The notes below the pieces were generated by a model. It did not search any database. It worked only from the letters and a program-made list of their open reading frames with translations, and was not told the origin of the DNA. A stretch of DNA of 64,000 nucleotides from Aureobasidium sp. EXF-3400 (Eukaryota; Ascomycota; Dothideomycetes; Dothideales; Saccotheciaceae): the NCBI GenBank assembly GCA_024195585.1, contig SWBL01000215.1, positions 1 to 64,000 of the forward strand, in the 5' to 3' direction. The translations under genes were made by a program, and so were the position numbers. Shown here piece by piece: positions 45,237 to 56,400 of this stretch (position 1 is the stretch's first letter; every line of letters begins with the position of its first letter).

Positions 45237-46385
45237 TGGTTTACTCGAAGAAACACGACCGTGCCGACACTATCAACTAACAAGCAACGGCTACGTTCTG
45301 TCTTTTCGAGGCTCCAATGTATGGCTTTCTGAGAAAAGTCTCGTACTGCATCACTATCTTCGCACTTTATATGTTTGCTTTCACACATCGCTTATCCGGT
45401 AGTTTACTCTATAGCTCGTTTCGCTTATCTGGTAGTTTACTCTATAGCTCGTTTACTCTGAACAAAACACCAACATTACTCAATGAATACAAATACAGCT
45501 ACCAAAAAATGTCATTTTCTCGAGATAATGTCTCTTACCAAAGAAATGTCGTATGTTCCCACTGATACTAGCTATTTTCTAGGGTCAGTCTTCGATGATT
45601 AGCATCTCAAGGATCCGTGATGTCTTGTACAACGTGTAGTCAATTCTGCCATTCGGACCATGTTTGCAGAACACATTCTCGATTGTCAGTTTACCTTCCT
45701 CGATGTTTAGTCTTTGAAACGATGACTAGAGATACCTATAATGACGGAGGGTGCTTTGCAGCTCAGCAGTTGCATACATTACTCTATACTTCCTTGGAGC
45801 CCACTATAGCTGGTGTTTGTAAATGCTACCCTACAAACCACCTTTGTAGTGATCTGTTTCTCTTTGGCAAAGAATATAGCGTTTCTAGGATGTTTTAATC
45901 ACCGAGTGGATCACCCCAAAGACACAATAGTATTCGGGCCAGGGATACATCCGGAGAGTCTCTAGGATATTGTCAATAACATCATGTTTCCTGTCATCGT
46001 CACGTACTAAAATGAATATCCACGTTTGGAGAGAATGTTACTCTGCATTTCGGTATAAATTGCACTAAACTTTCAACATACGTGTCAATGGGAAAAGGTA
46101 GGTTGAAAACATTCATTTCTTGCGGGCATCTTCATAACGATAAGAATGTAAAGGGAAAGGTTTAGTACTACAATAAACAGTGATGAAGCATCTAAAATGA
46201 AGTAAAGCGTAAAGAGACGCTCATCAGAAAGGTAGTATCAAAGAAAAGAAAAAGCGCTACCTCCCAAAAAGAACAAGAACAGAGAAAAAAAAACATCATG
46301 TGTCCGGGCGAAATCTACCAAGCAGATCCGGACATTGCGAATTCGAAAAAAGTGGTCGTAAGAAGAAGGGAAGGAAGAAAAGTCA
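45237..46385. other. Convergent intergenic region
   Basis: AT-rich, with a 33-bp tandem duplication at 45389-45454. No supported gene. Confidence 0.4.
45389..45454 (+). repeat. 33-bp tandem duplication
   Basis: Two adjacent 33-bp units starting CGCTTATC(C/T)GGTAGTTTAC differ at one position (C/T). The length is a multiple of three, so it would preserve a short open frame. Confidence 0.85.
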
Positions 46386-48924
46386 TCAAAACGTTTCACC
46401 AACGTCAGACCATGCAGCCTCGCTGCCATCGTCAGAAGCGCCTATCGCTCGAACTTTGGGACCGAAGCCCTTGCCAGCACCTCCGTAGGCGCTGTCCTCA
46501 GGTGAGTCGCGATTGACTGTGCGGACCTTGCCATAATAAGGCATTCGGGCATCTATCTCGTCATCATCGGAAGCATCAGTGTAAGTCTCCCAATTCTCAG
46601 AACCAGACACGGCTGAGTTGGATGTCTCAACAGACGAAGCGTTGGACGTTTGTCGGGCCATAGCTGGTGCTGGCGGTGCGGCAGGGTACTCGAAACGTGG
46701 CGAAGGTCGCGGTATCGCTGCAGCATAATGATGCGTGGCCTGAGATGCCGGTCGTGACGAAGCGGTGGACTGGTAGGTGCGAACGGAACGCAACGAGCTG
46801 CGGTCGCTGTAAGGATCTTCAGGGCTCATGTGACGTATGATGCTGCCACTACGCTCAAAGGATATGTCGGCGTTGTTGACAGGGCACGGGGTCTCAGGTG
46901 GTGAGAAGAAGTCGCGTGACAGAGCCATAGGTCGGGGAGGAGGAGCCATGCGGCTACGAAGAGTGCTGCTAAGAGCACTGCTATCAGATTCTGTTCTGCA
47001 ATGGCCCAGAGGGCCAGGGGGAGGGCGACGTGCAGTCGAAGTGCCAGCTTGAAGCATGTTGGTCAGGGGCTGACGGCCAGGAATTCTGGAAGGACTGCGG
47101 AGACTACCCGGACCGACCGAAGCTGCAAACGAGGAGTTAGACGATGAATGCGATAAGGGAGGGCCCATGACAGACGAGGCCAAAGGATTGCGCGAGGCGG
47201 TAGGTGTCTTGGATCGCGGAGGACCGCGCAGAGTCTGATTCTTGATAGCCGTTGTGGGAGCAGTTGCAGCTGCAGATTTGGGACGAACGGTCGAGGGCGG
47301 GACGGATGACGACGGGGTCTTCGATCGAGGAGGGATAGATGGTGTTTTGGATCGGACTGAGCCCTGGGAAGACGGCTTCTGCGATGTGGCTTCCAGTTCA
47401 TCCAGGTAGCGTTCGCCGTGGACGAGGAAGGGGCGACCGTATTCTTCCTCCCATTCTTCGAGAATCTGGCGCAGATCGCTTTCCACCTTGGGTAAATCTT
47501 TTGCGATACGCTTGCGCATCTTTTCCTCGCGCAAAAGTCGTGTAGGGTCACGCTTTTCGCCCTTCTGACCACGGAGCATCAGACGAGAGGCATCTTGCGA
47601 CGAGGCAGCCAAGTCATCACGATCCTTGACGAGCGAGCGGTACTTGTCGACCATGGCCAGTGTGGGCGCACGCTGCTCCTTCAGAGCCTCGAGTCGGGCA
47701 ATCTCGGCCTCGTGAGCCTCGAGCAAGGCGTCTGAGTAGACATCTGACATGTGGTTAGTCATTAAAACATCCTGAGCTGCTGCTTAACTCACCTGAAAAG
47801 GCTGGCGTGAACTCGAGCATCTCTTCTTCGCAGAAATAGAGACCATCCCAGAGCTCCTGTAGCTTGAATCTGGCATCTTCGACAAACAGGTGCAAGTTTT
47901 GACGTTTCAGCTCGTTCAGACGAGCCAGCTCATCCTCGAACTCGTTGACGGCGCGTAGACCACATCCTCTGTTACTGGCCAAGAATGGTTTGCGCTCACT
48001 CTCATCGACTCCCAATTTATCCCATAATGCTACGATGGCCTCTTTCAGCTCTTCCAGTCTGACCTCACGGTTACGCTTCTCGGCCAGCAGTTTTTCCTTC
48101 CTGTTCCTCAGTCGGTTCAAATCGTCTTGGTGCAGGCCTAGTTGTTCGGGAGCATTGCGAGCGTGCTTAACGATAGTGCTGTCCACCTGGGCCTGAGGAG
48201 TGCCTAGTTCACCCCAGAGCATGATAATCTCTTCTGCTAGAGTCTGCACTGTGACCAGTCGCTTGTTGTATTCTTCGTAGACGCGAGTGAAAGCATTGTC
48301 CAGAGAATTGACGTATGAGGGCGACACATCAAACGAGGCAGGAACTTTGGAATTGGGCGAGGTGGGAGGGAGCTTAATGGTGACGAAGGATGGTTCGAGA
48401 TGAGAGGCGTATGATTCAAGCGCTTCGGCGAGTTCTGTCTTGTGGGTCAGTAAACAGTGGACTGGAAGCAAAGCTGGTAGCACGCACTCTTGATCTGTTC
48501 GTAACGTTCGCGATGGATCTTGGAGACGGTGTTTTGCTTCTCTCGGAGAGAAGTGATGCAGTCGCGCAGGGGTAATGTGATGGCCAGATCCGAGTCTTGG
48601 TAGTCGCTGTCTCGGTGGGGCTTGTCGTCGACCAGGGCGGCCTCCATCTGGCGGATCGACTTGATCAGGCGGCGGGCCTCATCTGTCAGGTCATGCTTTT
48701 CTCTGGCAGAGCACGTCAGCACTGTGTATTATTATGCGCGGACTCAATGGGTCGGCTCACTTTGCGACTAGCTTGAGCTGGTTGTTGAGTGTTTCAGAGA
48801 GCGCAGCGAACAGCTCCGACTCACGCTCGTCGCGCTCGTGTGTGGGCAGGCCGATCTCATCGAAGAAGCCATGCAGCTGGTTGATGATGGTTGTGACTTG
48901 GTGAGATAGATGACCAGTATCCAT
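46386..48924 (-). CDS. ASE1: Microtubule bundler Ase1 (MAP65/PRC1 family)
   Basis: Four exons (48924-48761, 48702-48488, 48434-47793, 47743-46386) with introns of 58, 53 and 49 nt encode 792 aa, starting MDTGHLSHQV. The first 560 residues are almost wholly helical coiled coil with MAP65 features: IIMLWGELGTP, an ALWDKLGVDESER block, and LQELWDGLYFCEEE followed by ALLEAHEAEIARL in the spectrin-like microtubule-binding region. The C-terminal 240 aa are Ser/Pro/Arg-rich and disordered, with many SP/TP sites suited to Cdk control. It crosslinks antiparallel microtubules at the spindle midzone. All exon joins stay in frame and fall in conserved helices. Confidence 0.9.
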
Positions 48925-51900
48925 GTCGTCGGAAAGGGCAAGGGCGGTCGGCCGAGGAAAGAGCTGCCGGCAGCCTGTGAGGGAAAGTGCAAAGGTCCAA
49001 AACGTCAAATGTCAGAGTGTTTAGGGCATGTAGCAGCTTCTGCTTGTAGAAAGCGTCTGGCGAGTCGTGTGCAAGCGCGTCGTTCGTCGTTCACGCCAAT
49101 GTCGGCAGTCTGGAGTAGCGTGCTTCCAGATCCAACGAGATTATCTTCCAAACGTGTCTGCTGCTTCTACAAGGGTGTTATCCTATCACTCTTCCGCGGC
49201 ACAAGACGTCAACAAAGAGGAAAGCAGAGAGATCCAGAATTGCGGTAGCCGTCGGCGCCAAATCACTTCGCCATGCTCTGTACTTAACACTGAGTTCGTC
49301 TTTGTTGTTTGGTACGCCACCCGCGTGCGTTGCCCAGCAACCACCTTGTACAACCTCCACCATCCAACTTCTTGTCAAGTCCCTCGCCGAACCACAACTG
49401 AATCCTACATGGCTGTCTGCCGTCCCTTGCTAAACCCTGCCTGTTTTGAGTGTAGCCATAGTCTATTTCACTCGACCAAATCACCTGTGTTACCCGCCCC
49501 TTGGCTCTTGTCGCACTACCCAATTCCCGTGGCCAAGCACCTCACCCTGGCCTTCGAGGAAGACCTCACAGAATTGCATCAAACATCGCATACTGACCTG
49601 GTATACCACTGAGGTATGTTCTTTGCTGACACTCTGCACCTGTCAATGGATATCTGGCCACGTTTACGTTCAAAATTTGGTGGACACATCGTTCATCTAA
49701 TAAAGCGCCTAATGACTGGTTTCTGTTAGAATGCCGCTTGTCAACGACAAGATGTTCGTGAACCTATCATCAACACATTATCCGCGTCTTAATGACATGT
49801 TAATCTCGCAACGTGTTAGACTCCAATTCTTCATCGACTCGATGGAGGTCATCATGGTTTTGATCATGTCAGCGGAATTGTTGATTGAGGACTGCTCTCC
49901 CCGGTTCGTCTTGGTTGACTACACAACGACCCACCAGATTTACCGCAGTGCTGAGATATGTCTTCTCCATATGCAAGAGATGGTCACACTCTCATCACCC
50001 ACCTCTACGGTCGTAAGCTTCGGAATATGCAAAGTCGCTTTCCACAGATAAAGGAGTAGAGGAAGCCGACGAAGTCGCAACCCTCACTGCAAATCACCCC
50101 ATCTTGCAAGATATCGTGTCCTCCGCTGCGTACGACTCGACAATCTCTAGCAGAAGATCTAGGATGAGCAGAGAACTCCACCCCGTTATGATCACCGCCA
50201 GGTGGTGAGGCCCAACAATCATTGTCGCTACATTTTTCCTTTGGCGTACACACCCATTACGCATGTCGATGATGAGTTGTTATCACTGTCCACCACACGC
50301 CACAAGGTGCCTCGTTTTTAGTGAGACACTGGCATGTGAACTCTCTCCTTGATCAGAACATCAGTAGATCTTTGGATGATCTCAGTCGGTCTGTACAGAG
50401 CATTGACTTGTGGAATCACAACGTTCACTCTGGTCTTCATCAGGGAGAGTCCTGGCGTCATCTAGTGATGCCTAGTGGCTTTGATTGTCGTCGTGCGGTA
50501 TACACCGTCTGGCGTAGCCTGATGATCAGGTCCGATCCGTGATTGGCAGACCGGTTCCGCGCACTAGCAAAGAAGTCCTACAAGCACCGGAATCTTCAAC
50601 GGCCCTAGCATTGCAATGTCCAGTGCGTTGGAGAACAGGAGTCATTCTTCCGGAGTCTTGGTTCCACAAGCCCTCCTGTACTGAACCTCTCGATATTCTG
50701 TGACTCCCGATGCTGAGAGACCAGCCCTGCACGGCGGAGAAAGCCCAGTGTCAACACAACCTCTCCGTGTAAAAAAAATTCATGCCACCCACACGATGCG
50801 GATCATCCAACTCTATCATGGTTAAGACGACCGACAGTACACTTCTGTTTTGTTGAGGTCGTCGGTAGACCTTTGGACGATCTCCCAGTCCTCGTTGACT
50901 GCTGTTGAAGTGCAAAGATACTCGCATGTCGATGCGACTGATGGATGTTTCGTCTTATCAACGGTCACCTCAACCATCTACAGTTATCTTTGTAGATCTG
51001 CCCAGGATCTACCCAGTGCAGCTCGAGAGAATAAGATTCATGGTCTGTGCAAAGGTATCCACTGGTAGTTGCTCGACGTACGTACGTGTGCAATCAAATA
51101 TCCTGACAGCTGGGAATCTTAGGATGTCCATGGAGTCATGAACCCTGCGGCCTCATATCCTGGTTGACGTACGGATACAGTCTTGTCTGTTGCTTGCATT
51201 GCTGCTCCACTCTTGACGTCCGATCTAACTTCGGAGTAGTGCAAATCTCTGTTCATCGTCATTTTGTTAACCAACTTCTCCATGTCGTCGCCTGTCATGC
51301 CACACGTAAACCCCGGCTGCCTGGTCGGTCGTTTCAAAACTCGAGATCTTGACACTGTGACAGCAAACATGTCAAACTGCAAGGTGGGAGGATCTAGCTC
51401 TGTGCTTCCAAGACAATAGAATCCTGCAAGGGATGGATAGATTGCCCTTTGGATTTTCGATAAATCGTATATGCTGTCCTATCGTTTTCGTGCATGTCGT
51501 GCTCGTGTAGCTACTCAAAGTTTGTCGCGCGCACTCGCATAGCGGCGGCCTTTGCTTGGCAGCGCGCCTTGATTATGCAGGTGACGATCGCAAGATATCG
51601 AGGTCGACTTCTCGCACGTACGAGATTACGGATCTTCATTTTCTTGTTTGGTTGACTTGATAGTAAGAGCATCGACTTCACGCCATTACAAAGACTTCCT
51701 TGATGCGCATGTACTATGACAACATTTTCACAAGCAACGAGGAACGCCCCGAAAGAGACTTTGAGACCTACTGGTCCGAAAGATCAGAGTTATTCGTATG
51801 CCACACAGGTACAACTACCGTTCTACAGCGGCGGCGCTCCAGGCTGAGACAGAGGAACTCACGCAACGGCTGTCCCGACCATGACGTTGCAGCGGTTTGT

Positions 51901-52266
51901 CAGTGGCTCGAGACACGACTTCTTTGTCGGTAATCACAATCATCTAATCAATCGTATGGTCCTTATCGAATTGGGAGCGACATGTCATATGTACCACTGC
52001 GGCGGAGTCGGCCTAAGCTACTTTCATTATACTGGGCTATCGAATGTTGAATTAACCTCCTTTATATTTCTCAGCCTCTCCGTGTGCGGCGCGAGCATAC
52101 AAGATGCAGGCGCTGTTTATTCGCTAGCGCGCAAACCTTCGGCAATCAAGAGTCTCGCGAAAATTCTACGGCCGGTCGACGCGATTGCCAAATCTATCGA
52201 CTTGACTCGACTCGAACCTCGCATCACTCGCTCTTTATTGAAAATTACCGACAACGATATTCTGTT

Positions 52267-52308
52267 CAGCTCAGCTCAGCCCAGCTCATACAGCAACGAG
52301 CTGAGCTG
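52267..52308. repeat. AGCTC-rich hairpin
   Basis: CAGCTCAGCTC (52267-52277) and GAGCTGAGCTG (52298-52308) form a perfect 11-bp stem with a 20-nt loop. Confidence 0.6.
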
Positions 52309-53277
52309 TAATAATTCGCCCGCCCCGTGTCTCGTGATAATTTGACAAAACCTAGAAACCCCCTTCCAATCTGGCCGCCATCATCAGCTCAGCTGTATTT
52401 GTAGAGCAATGCTTATGCACGGTACCTTGCAGACTAGCTCGCGGGCCAAGCCGCACGGACTACGGACTAGCTGCCGAGCTTGAACAGAAAAAAGATCTTC
52501 AACCGCGGCGGGTGTTCAACCGGCGTGGAACGTGAGCTGTCCGGCGCTTCCATGTTTTGTTGACCAGGTTTCTTCGGCGTCCATCTCTCTGCCCTCGGGT
52601 TCCTGCAGGGATATTCGCACTGTGTTAGTCAAGACCATACTGGACGCGGTGCAGTCTGCGTACTCCAGCTCAAACTGAAACCTCGTCGTGTAGCCCTAAA
52701 GCATGCCGTGCCATTATCAATTGACTCCAGGCCACTGATATCAGCCCTGCTAGCTTCACGTGAAGAGCCACGGGGACGTCAATAAGGTTAGTCTCAACTG
52801 ATTGGGGCACGGACAAGGTGCTCAAAACGGCTTCAGCGTGGCCATCGACTATCCAAGCTCGGTAGGTGTCCGTATGTCTGCATCTTCCAAGTGCTCAACC
52901 TAGCTGCAGCCTCTGCAGCACGCACTAAAGGATAGGTGATTTTGGTTGATGCCCAGTCCTCTGATCACTTGCCTGATCTGATCCAAGTCTAACCATTCGA
53001 TCTTCGCCGGGTGTTTAGTCTGTCTGGACCTGGGACCCACGCTGCCACGCAGCTCGCGCTTTTAGCACATCGTTCTCCTTTATGCTTGTTTTTCCACACC
53101 CTCCCCACTAAAGATAGCCATGTCTCAAGCGTCCTTACGGCCTCAGCTGCAGACTCCGATCATGTCAAGCGAGTCACGGGCGTAAAGTTTGGGTTGACTG
53201 TCAAGGAACCGTTGAAGTGGGTGGTGTACCGAGCCAACGTGCGCCGGTATCATCATGGCATTGTTGCTGTCCATCCC

Positions 53278-53289
53278 TTTATACATATA
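53278..53289 (+). promoter_or_regulatory. TATA-like element of the synthetase gene
   Basis: TTTATACATATA lies about 120 bp before the ATG at 53408 and is followed by a CT-rich leader (about 53329-53360). Confidence 0.35.
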
Positions 53290-53407
53290 GGCTCCTCGTG
53301 CGCCTCTTCGTGGCTGGCAGTTGTATCCCTTCTTTTTATCAATATTCTCTCCCTTTACTCGAAGTGTGTTTTCAGAGTCCCTATCGTCCTCACGTATATC
53401 ATCAGCC

Positions 53408-56400
53408 ATGGACAGGACTGCTATCGCCAACTACGTCTTGCAAGACAAAACAACAAATATGAGCCATGATGAAACTGCTCTTTCAAATTGCTTGAACGCT
53501 GCTATGAACAACCCTTATATCAACAAGACCAACCTCCTTGCATCGATACCATTGTCTAACGACACCACACTCGCTTCTCTACGACTCCTCACATCATTAC
53601 TCAACACACTCCCAGGATCCTGGCCGACATTCGAGCTTTCATGCTGTTTCTCGAGACTGTGGAACCTTCTACCCGAGGAGGTGAAATCGGGTAGAGACAC
53701 ACAACACAACGCCCTTCTGGACGCCTTATCACAACAAATCAAGAACACATATTCAGATATCTGCTCTCTTCTCCCTGAATCAGACACACCTGCAGCCTAC
53801 GGTGCTTCATCATCAAACCCTGTCAGCCACAAAAAGCTGCATCAGTTTGTGAAGAACTTCAGTCTACCCACCAAGCAGACCACTGGAACCAGGTCGGTCG
53901 TTGCCTTGGCTTTGCCAAATGGTCCCGTGCTGGGATTGGCTCTTCTGGCTACTGCAAACTATTACACAGCAGCACCCGTGACAGTGGCTTCCGGACCGGA
54001 ACAATTTCAAAGCGATGTTATGCAATCAGGAGCCAGTGTGGTCCTCGTCACCCGACCGGATGTTCAGAGACTAGGACTGGACAACTCTTGGGTCCATGAG
54101 GCTGGTATTGAGGTGATTCTAGTCGAGTCCAACGATGATGCAACTTTCGACATGACTTACAGCAATGGATCTCCCATGGTCGTCAGCTCAAAATCTAAGC
54201 CCAACGGATCTGATGACATCGCGCTTGTACTTTTCACATCGGGCACTTCTGGCAAGAAGAAGGTTGTCCCTTACACTGTTCACACTCTCATGTCCGGTGT
54301 TGGCTTCGTCATCGAATCATGGGGACTGACCAAGGACGATATCTGCATCAACATGATGCCTCTCTTCCACGTTGGTGGTATTGTCAGAAACCTCTTTGCT
54401 CCCATCATGGCTGGTGGTTCGACAATCTGCTGCCCAGCTTTTGATGCCAACCTGTTCTGGGATGTCGTTGAGGATCTGCAACCGACCTGGTACTACGCAT
54501 CTCCGTCAATGCATTCAGTCATTCTTGAAGAAGGCCGCAACCGCCCGACAGCACTGGACAACTGCAACATGAGACTTATCTGCAACGCAGCTGGCGGTCT
54601 CTTGCCTTCGCTCGCATGTACGCTACGTGACACTTTCAACTGTATCGTTCTTCCTAGTTACGGCATGACAGAGTGCATGCCAATCTCAAGTCCTCCTCTC
54701 GACTACCAACTCGACCGATCTGGCACATCTGGAGTCAGTGTTGGTCCAGACATGGCCATTCTCGATGGCAATGACAGCAGACTCCCTATTGACACAGTCG
54801 GCCGCATCGCCGTAAGAGGCGCACCTGTCTTCGGAGGTTACCTCAAAGACAACGATGTCTTGGACACCTCATGCTTCACAGCCGATGGCTGGTTCGATAC
54901 TGGTGATATGGGTTATCTGGATGCAGATGGCTACCTTTACGTGACCGGCAGAAGCAAGGAGGTCATCAACAGAGGTGGTGAGCTGATCTCTCCATTCGAG
55001 ATCGAGGAAGCTGTCGTCACTGCTGCTAAGCGTGAGGGCAACCCTCTCTTCGGTCGCGTCTCCGCTGCTCTTGCCTTCTCGATGCCTCACGATGTCTTGC
55101 AAGAAGTTCCAGGTGTAGTTCTCGTCACCCCTCTTGGTGCTCGTCGTGCCGATATCAAGACTGTTCAGGAGGCCCTGAAGGACTCCCTGAGCCAAGTCAA
55201 GTGGCCCGCCTATGTTGTGTACATGGACGACCTTCCCAAAAACAACAACAAGATTCTTCGTATCAAGCTTGCAGAGCGTCTCGGCCTAAGCGAGATCACT
55301 GACGAGACTCCTCTTGCGGATCGCCATTTCGAAGCAGCCTGCCCTCCACCAAACACCCCTCTAAGCACTCGCATCGGTGGTTCTATTTGTTCTTTCGACG
55401 CAGCATATGTATCCCGAAAGCTCTCGTCAGTCTTCGGCATGGACATCGACATTGCTGTCAGAAAGGCATCCCATGATGGATACCCAGAGGCTTTCCTTGC
55501 CCCTCGCAAGAACTCGACCGTCACACCAGTCATGTCAAGCTACCCCAGCTTCGATTCTCTTCTGCGTGCTGAGCTTGATGGTTACAACATCCCCAGCAAA
55601 GTGCACTGCCTCGACGTTCCCTTGCCCAGAGACAGACAAGGATCCGTTGACAACGCTCAGCTGGAGACCTTGATCGAATCCGAGTCTGACGAGCTCACAG
55701 GAGACATGAGTGCCACTGAAGCCAAGATTGCCGAAGTCTTCGTTCGCATCCTCTCATGTGCTGCTTCTGAGCTCACTCCCGAGTCGGACTTCTTCGCTCT
55801 CGGAGGTGACAGTCTTCGTGCTGGCCGCTTGTTGTCTGAACTCCGTAAAGAGTTCAAGGTCCGCTTGCCCATCGATTTGCTCTTTGTTCACAGCGGCATT
55901 GCCGCTTTGGCTAAGAACATCGACGACATGCGTGGTCCTACTGACGAGAAGCATGCCGCTGCTGAAGTCGAGCAGGCTCCTGTCAATGTTGGTTGTGAGA
56001 AGACCCACAGCTCCACCAACCCCATCGTCCTCATCATCCAGCTTATCCCTCTCGGCTTGCTCTACCCCATGAAGCGTGCCTTGACTTGGACATGTTTCAT
56101 GTACATGCTCAGTGCGACTCGCGACTGGGTCACAGCGACCAGACTCATTGGACGTCTCTTCAACCTGATCTTGTCTCTGGGTATCGCCAAGGCCATCACT
56201 CTGATTGTCTGCCCAGTCGTCGCTATCTTGCTCAAATGGATCATCATGGGTACATACAAGGAAGGTGTTTACCCCATGTGGGGACCTTACCACATGCGCT
56301 GGTGGTTCACCGACAAAGTTATCACTATCTTCGGAAAAGGTGTCTTCGGTCAATCTGAATTCGGCACCATCCTATACTACCGTTTGATGGGCGCAAAGAT

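Larger units (their letters stand above)
48925..53407. other. 4.5-kb gene-poor stretch upstream of the synthetase
   Basis: Frames are short with no recognisable domain. It holds a pair of similar segments near 50364 and 50865 that differ by C/T changes, a hairpin at 52267-52308, and the synthetase promoter. A decayed element or unrecognised ncRNA cannot be excluded. Confidence 0.4.

Noticed and set aside
49067..49612. 181-codon + strand frame beyond the ASE1 promoter
   Set aside because: No domain, biased composition, and it overlaps the promoter region of ASE1.
48925..53407. Transposable element
   Set aside because: No transposase, integrase, reverse transcriptase motif, LTR or terminal inverted repeats were found.
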